Shown here one piece after another: positions 60,359 through 64,000 of a stretch of DNA of 64,000 nucleotides (its first letter is position 1; each line of letters starts with the position of its first letter). The notes below the pieces were generated by a model that did not search any database, had not been told where the DNA came from, and saw only the letters and a list, made by a program, of their open reading frames with translations. Position numbers and translations under genes: made by a program. Origin of the DNA: Mucilaginibacter paludis DSM 18603 (GTDB lineage: Bacteria > Bacteroidota > Bacteroidia > Sphingobacteriales > Sphingobacteriaceae). Where the stretch lies: positions 6,404,432 through 6,468,431 of the forward strand of contig NZ_CM001403.1 in assembly GCF_000166195.2 (NCBI RefSeq), read 5' to 3'.

Positions 60359-61684
60359 TTAGCCTTTTATAGAAGCAGCAACCCTTGCTGTTTTATTCTC
60401 GGCAATCACAAGCGCGATCAGTAGCACCAGACCTACAGCGAAAAAGCAATCAAGCGCCAGTGCCGAATCGCGCATTTCATGGGTGAGTGATTCTACATAT
60501 CCAAAGCAAAACAACCCCACCACAATAGAAAGTTTTTCGGTAACATCGTAAAAACTGAAATAAGATGCTGTATCCGGAATGTTTTCGGGAAGATATTTTG
60601 AATAGGTGGATCGCGATAATGACTGAACGCCGCCCATTACCACACCAACAATTACCGCAGCAACATAAAATTGTTGCGAACTGGAAATAAAATAAAAAGT
60701 TAAGCAAAGTGATGTCCAAACAGCGACCAGGCCTGCCAGGGTTTTGGCATTACCATATTTTGAAGATGCCGCGGCCGTTATCATGGCGCCTGGCACGGCA
60801 ACAACCTGTATAACAAGGATGATCGAGATCAGCGAGTCATCGGGCATGTGTAGCTCCTTGGCGGCAAAGTTGGCGGCAACCAGCAAAATGGTTTGTACAC
60901 CTACCGAATAGAAAAAGAAAGCAGAAAGAAAACGTTTCAACAAAGGCATCTTCCTGATTTTACCGAACACTTTGGCCAGTTCTTTAAACCCTCCGGTAAA
61001 TACGTTGTAATTATGTGATCCGGCATTGGGTACGCCTTTAGGCAATAATTTGAAAGCTATAAAGCTAAACCCAATCCACCAAAAAAATACAATCAGGAAC
61101 GATATGCGCGCCGGTAACGAATCATCCTTAATGCCAAAATATTCGGGCTTTAAAACCACCAGGAAACAAATTAATTGCACCACTATACTGCCTACATAAC
61201 CATAAATAAAGCCTTTGGCGCTTACGGCGTCCTGTTGGTCAACGGTGGCTATTTGCGGCAGGTACGAATTGTAAAAAACAAAGCCACCGCAGTAGCCAAT
61301 GGAAGCCAAGCCAAAACAGATCATGGGTATTTCAAGCGCACTTCCGGGTTTAAAAAAGTAGAGGCCTGCACAGGCCAGGCTGCCCAACCAGGTAAATAAT
61401 TGCAAGTAAAGTTTTTTGTTGCCACGATAATCGGCAATTGAAGTAAGGATGGGCAGAATTGCAACTACAATGAGGTAAGACAAGCCTAATATGTAGTTTG
61501 ACAGCACCGTGTTAACATATTGATGCCCGAAAAACGAAACCATGTCGTGCGTTTTGGCATTCGCGGTAACAGCTACGAAATAAGCCGGAAATATAGTTGA
61601 GGTAATAACCATATTATACGATTGATTGGCCCAGTCGAACATGCACCACGCCCAAATCGTTTTCTTGTTGTTTTTTTCTTCCAT
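60359..61684 (-). CDS. MFS transporter, UMF1/Atg22-like
   Basis: A 441-residue inner-membrane permease with about 12 membrane segments. It resembles the Atg22/UMF1 group: WAWCMFDWANQSYNMVITSTIFPAYF near the start and LSRSTYSKYLPENIPDTASYFSFYDVTEKLSIVVG in the second half. The substrates of bacterial members are not known. The ATG at 61684 is preferred over an upstream start at 61705. It stands alone and is divergent from ApbE. Confidence 0.9.
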   Translation of the reverse strand: MEEKNNKKTIWAWCMFDWANQSYNMVITSTIFPAYFVAVTANAKTHDMVSFFGHQYVNTVLSNYILGLSYLIVVAILPILTSIADYRGNKKLYLQLFTWLGSLACAGLYFFKPGSALEIPMICFGLASIGYCGGFVFYNSYLPQIATVDQQDAVSAKGFIYGYVGSIVVQLICFLVVLKPEYFGIKDDSLPARISFLIVFFWWIGFSFIAFKLLPKGVPNAGSHNYNVFTGGFKELAKVFGKIRKMPLLKRFLSAFFFYSVGVQTILLVAANFAAKELHMPDDSLISIILVIQVVAVPGAMITAAASSKYGNAKTLAGLVAVWTSLCLTFYFISSSQQFYVAAVIVGVVMGGVQSLSRSTYSKYLPENIPDTASYFSFYDVTEKLSIVVGLFCFGYVESLTHEMRDSALALDCFFAVGLVLLIALVIAENKTARVAASIKG

Positions 61685-61880
61685 ACCAGCCCTAAAAATA
61701 TACATTTTTTAGAGCTTACAAAAAATTAGGAATCACGAAGAAAGAAGGCTTATAATAACGTGATTGATAGCGGTGTAAATAGCTTTAATTTCATCTTATC
61801 TTCATAATCTAAGTGTAATATTGTTATGTAAGCAAATAATCGTTATGATAGATTATTTGTAAGCAATCCCTAATAGAACA

Positions 61881-62816
61881 ATGATGCCAGGCCGCCTTAT
61901 TTTTAAACGAAGCTGTAAACTGATGGGTAACCATTTTGAGCTGAGTGTTGTTGCCGATAATGAAAGTTGGGCCAACGATAGGATAGAGGCCGGTATCAAC
62001 GAAATAAAACGGATAGAAAAGTTGCTCACTACATTTAGCGACGATAGTGAAACCAATCAAATTAACCAGCAGGCCGGGATTGCTCCGGTTAAGGTAAGCG
62101 CCGAAACCTTCGGCCTTATCCGGCGTTCCATTCGCATATCCGAACTCACCCAGGGAGCCTTCGATATTACCTATGGATCCATCGACAAACGGTTGTGGAA
62201 CTTTGATCAAAAGATGACTTCTCTTCCCGACAGGGATACCGCGCAAAAAATGGTGCGGTTAATCAATTTTAAAAATATCATTCTCAATGAGCACGAATGC
62301 TCGGTTTTTTTACGTGAAGCCGGAATGCGGATAGGTTTTGGTGGGATAGGGAAGGGGTATGCAGCAGAACGCGCAAAGCAAATTATGCAACAACAGGGTG
62401 TTATAAGCGGTGTGGTAAATGCCTCCGGCGATTTAACTACCTGGGGCGTACAGCCTGATGGAAAAAAATGGACTTTGGGTATAGCAAATCCAGATTCATC
62501 ACACGATATATTTTCATACATGAACATTACTGATATGGCGGTAGCCACATCTGGTAACTACGAAAAATTTGTGATGATTGGCGGTAAAAAATATTCGCAT
62601 ACCATCAGCCCCCGTACAGGCCTGCCCGTTACCGGTATTAAAAGTGTAACCATTATTACAACCAATGCGGAGATTGCCGACGCCATGGCTACACCGGTAA
62701 TGATTATGGGGATTAACGCCGGCCTTGATATGGTTAACCAGATTAATGGCATAGAGGCTGTAATTATTGACGACGATAACAGACTATACACGTCTAAAAA
62801 CATTAACATAAAATAA
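61881..62816 (+). CDS. apbE: FAD:protein FMN transferase (ApbE family)
   Basis: A 311-residue enzyme that links FMN covalently to Thr or Ser of extracytoplasmic target proteins. Family marks are LTQGAFDITYGSIDKRLWNF, IGFGGIGKGYAAERAKQIMQQQGVISGVVNASGDLTTWGVQPDGKKWTLGIANP and DMAVATSGNYEKFVMIGGKKYSHTISPRTGLPV, which include the Mg2+ and FAD-binding residues (the late D-A-M-A-T segment). No clear signal peptide or lipobox is present in the frame as read; in-frame stops before 61881 exclude a longer N-terminus. It is followed directly by the DUF4266 lipoprotein (8 bp). Confidence 0.92.
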   Translation: MMPGRLIFKRSCKLMGNHFELSVVADNESWANDRIEAGINEIKRIEKLLTTFSDDSETNQINQQAGIAPVKVSAETFGLIRRSIRISELTQGAFDITYGSIDKRLWNFDQKMTSLPDRDTAQKMVRLINFKNIILNEHECSVFLREAGMRIGFGGIGKGYAAERAKQIMQQQGVISGVVNASGDLTTWGVQPDGKKWTLGIANPDSSHDIFSYMNITDMAVATSGNYEKFVMIGGKKYSHTISPRTGLPVTGIKSVTIITTNAEIADAMATPVMIMGINAGLDMVNQINGIEAVIIDDDNRLYTSKNINIK

Positions 62817-62824
62817 CCCCCTGA

Positions 62825-63046
62825 ATGAAAAAGCAAGTGATTAAACTATTGGCCTGTATGATATTAGCTTTAGGAGTTACGTCGTGTACGCATCTGAAAG
62901 AATACCAAAAGAGCCGGCTTAACGACTCTGAAATGGTATTAGGCAACCGTAGGGTTGAAAAAAATGAAATGAATTTTCAATCTTACCGCGAAAGTGCTTC
63001 TGGTGCTAACGGCGGTAAAACTGGTGGTGGCTGCGGTTGCAATTAA
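62825..63046 (+). CDS. DUF4266 lipoprotein
   Basis: A 73-residue lipoprotein of the DUF4266 family. The lipobox is LGVTSCTHLK (Cys21). The mature part is about 50 residues, polar, and ends with the conserved Cys-rich tail GGGCGCN. A family member is nearly always placed beside a DUF3570 beta-barrel, and often ApbE, as here (recalled from genome neighbourhoods). The two Cys of the tail may bind a metal or be modified. The function has not been established to my knowledge. Confidence 0.88.
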   Translation: MKKQVIKLLACMILALGVTSCTHLKEYQKSRLNDSEMVLGNRRVEKNEMNFQSYRESASGANGGKTGGGCGCN

Positions 63047-63056
63047 TTACAGGTAA

Positions 63057-64000
63057 ATGAAAAAGATATATTTATCTGTTATCGGGTTTACTTTTATTTG
63101 CCGTTTAAGTACTCAGGCCCAATTGAAAAATACCAGCAGGGATACCGCTTTTACCAGGCCGGTAGTTAGTTTATATACTCCCGTTCAGGATAGTAGCGAT
63201 TACGATCCCCGGCGTTTACGTTTGGATGAGGTTAACATCGTGTCCAGCTATTATACGCAGGATGGCAACCACTCGCCTATTACGGGTGGTATAGGTACCG
63301 AAAAGGTAACTGATTTTGCTAACGGGATAGAGCTTAAATTGGTTTGGTTTGGCAATAACAATAATAAAAATACCATTTCGGCGGCTCTTGGTGTTGATCA
63401 TCATACATCGGCTTCGGCTGCTTTTGTATCAACCACCGGGGCTTCTAAAACCGGGGGCAGCCGCATTTACCCATCGTTTGATTGGACTATTGAAAAAGCA
63501 CATACCGGCAATAGTTTTGGGATAGGTACCTATTATTCTACCGAATACAATTATAAATCGTTTGGCGCGGATGTTCATTTCTCATTGAAAACCCCCAGCA
63601 AAAACGGCGAATTCAATGCCAAGCTACAGGGGTATTTTGACCAGGTAACGCTGATTTACCCATCCGAGTTTGTTCCAAAAACTACAGTATCCACTACAAC
63701 AACAATTGTAACCAGCGCAAGCGGCAGCAGCAGTTCGGGCGGCAGTTCCGAAGCGAGCATCCCCTCAAGTCCGCGTAATACCTATACAGCTTCGCTGTCT
63801 TACTCGCAGATGATCAATTCGAGGTTGCAAATGATGTTTCTGTTGGATGTAGTTGGCCAGGATGGTTATCTGAGCCTGCCTTTTCACCGGGTTTATTTCA
63901 CCACTGGGAAAGATACCATCGAGCATTTACCCTCGTCGAGGTTTAAATTGCCTTTAGGTTTCAGGCTCAATTATTTTATGGGTGATAATTTGATCATCCG
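63057..64000 (+). CDS. DUF3570 outer-membrane protein, partial
   Basis: The ATG at 63057 begins a frame that runs open to the window edge (about 314 codons visible). It has a signal peptide (MKKIYLSVIGFTFICRLSTQAQ) and DUF3570 features: RRLRLDEVNIVSSYYTQDGNHSPITGGIGTEKVTDFANGIELKLVW near the start and repeated amphipathic strands, such as ISAALGVDHHTSASAAF and SYSQMINSRLQMMFLLDVVGQDGYLSLPFHRVYF. It is read as a beta-barrel. A low-complexity Ser/Thr/Gly stretch lies near residues 205-235. It starts 10 bp after the DUF4266 stop. Confidence 0.88.
   Translation, partial: MKKIYLSVIGFTFICRLSTQAQLKNTSRDTAFTRPVVSLYTPVQDSSDYDPRRLRLDEVNIVSSYYTQDGNHSPITGGIGTEKVTDFANGIELKLVWFGNNNNKNTISAALGVDHHTSASAAFVSTTGASKTGGSRIYPSFDWTIEKAHTGNSFGIGTYYSTEYNYKSFGADVHFSLKTPSKNGEFNAKLQGYFDQVTLIYPSEFVPKTTVSTTTTIVTSASGSSSSGGSSEASIPSSPRNTYTASLSYSQMINSRLQMMFLLDVVGQDGYLSLPFHRVYFTTGKDTIEHLPSSRFKLPLGFRLNYFMGDNLII

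Noticed and set aside
1..64000. CRISPR arrays, tRNA or rRNA genes, phage genes
   Set aside because: No regularly spaced direct repeats, cloverleaf-like segments, rRNA signatures or phage structural genes were found by reading the intergenic regions; absence of a tRNA cannot be proven without a covariance search.

Overview
The window reads as chromosomal DNA of a Bacteroidota bacterium of the Sphingobacteriaceae, most like Mucilaginibacter or Pedobacter. This rests on two SusC/SusD pairs, FecI/FecR-type sigma/anti-sigma genes with an STN-domain TonB receptor, TAnnTTTG -7 promoter boxes, a 7TMR-DISM hybrid kinase, and GTCATTGCGAGG-type intergenic palindromes. The genus is inferred from gene content only. 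I see no rRNA, tRNA or CRISPR array.

Layout. 0.3-4.5 kb: ABC-F ATPase, a membrane-anchored propeller-like protein, and a protein with three internal repeats. 4.9-15.9 kb: a glycan-utilisation locus (LamG lipoprotein, SusD, SusC, secreted GH130, sugar permease, ROK kinase, LacI regulator). A near-perfect 33-bp repeat carrying a CCGG-centred operator and a -7 box lies before GH130 and between ROK and LacI. 16.3-30.9 kb: a stress or dormancy island with a response regulator split by an IS4-family element, a Crp/Fnr regulator, four tandem universal stress proteins, two FMN split-barrel proteins, an L,D-transpeptidase homologue without its catalytic Cys, an MgtA-type Mg2+ ATPase and a divergent NRAMP transporter. 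Five TGAY-N4-RTCA sites sit upstream of these genes and suggest a local Crp/Fnr regulon.

31.2-38.9 kb: sigma factor, FecR, STN-SusC, SusD and a nucleotide pyrophosphatase/phosphodiesterase, a cell-surface-signalling import system. 39.2-48.3 kb: MsrA, flavin monooxygenase, metallophosphoesterase, a D-lactate dehydrogenase-like FAD/Fe-S protein, AlkB, YceI and a lipoprotein, plus a MITE-like repeat. 48.6-53.4 kb: trigger factor, ClpP, ClpX and YtxH. 53.5-57.2 kb: beta-barrel protein, TruC-like synthase, GNAT, a PH-like membrane protein, a 2OG-Fe(II) oxygenase and an overlooked 24-residue hydrophobic ORF with its own terminator. 57.9-64 kb: hybrid sensor kinase, UMF1-type transporter, then ApbE, DUF4266 lipoprotein and DUF3570 barrel, the last cut by the window edge.

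The most unusual material is the 16-31 kb island (IS-split two-component gene, a slippery A AAA AAC between receiver and Crp frames, a pseudo-transpeptidase, a shared operator motif), the ApbE-DUF4266-DUF3570 set, and the 24-residue ORF.
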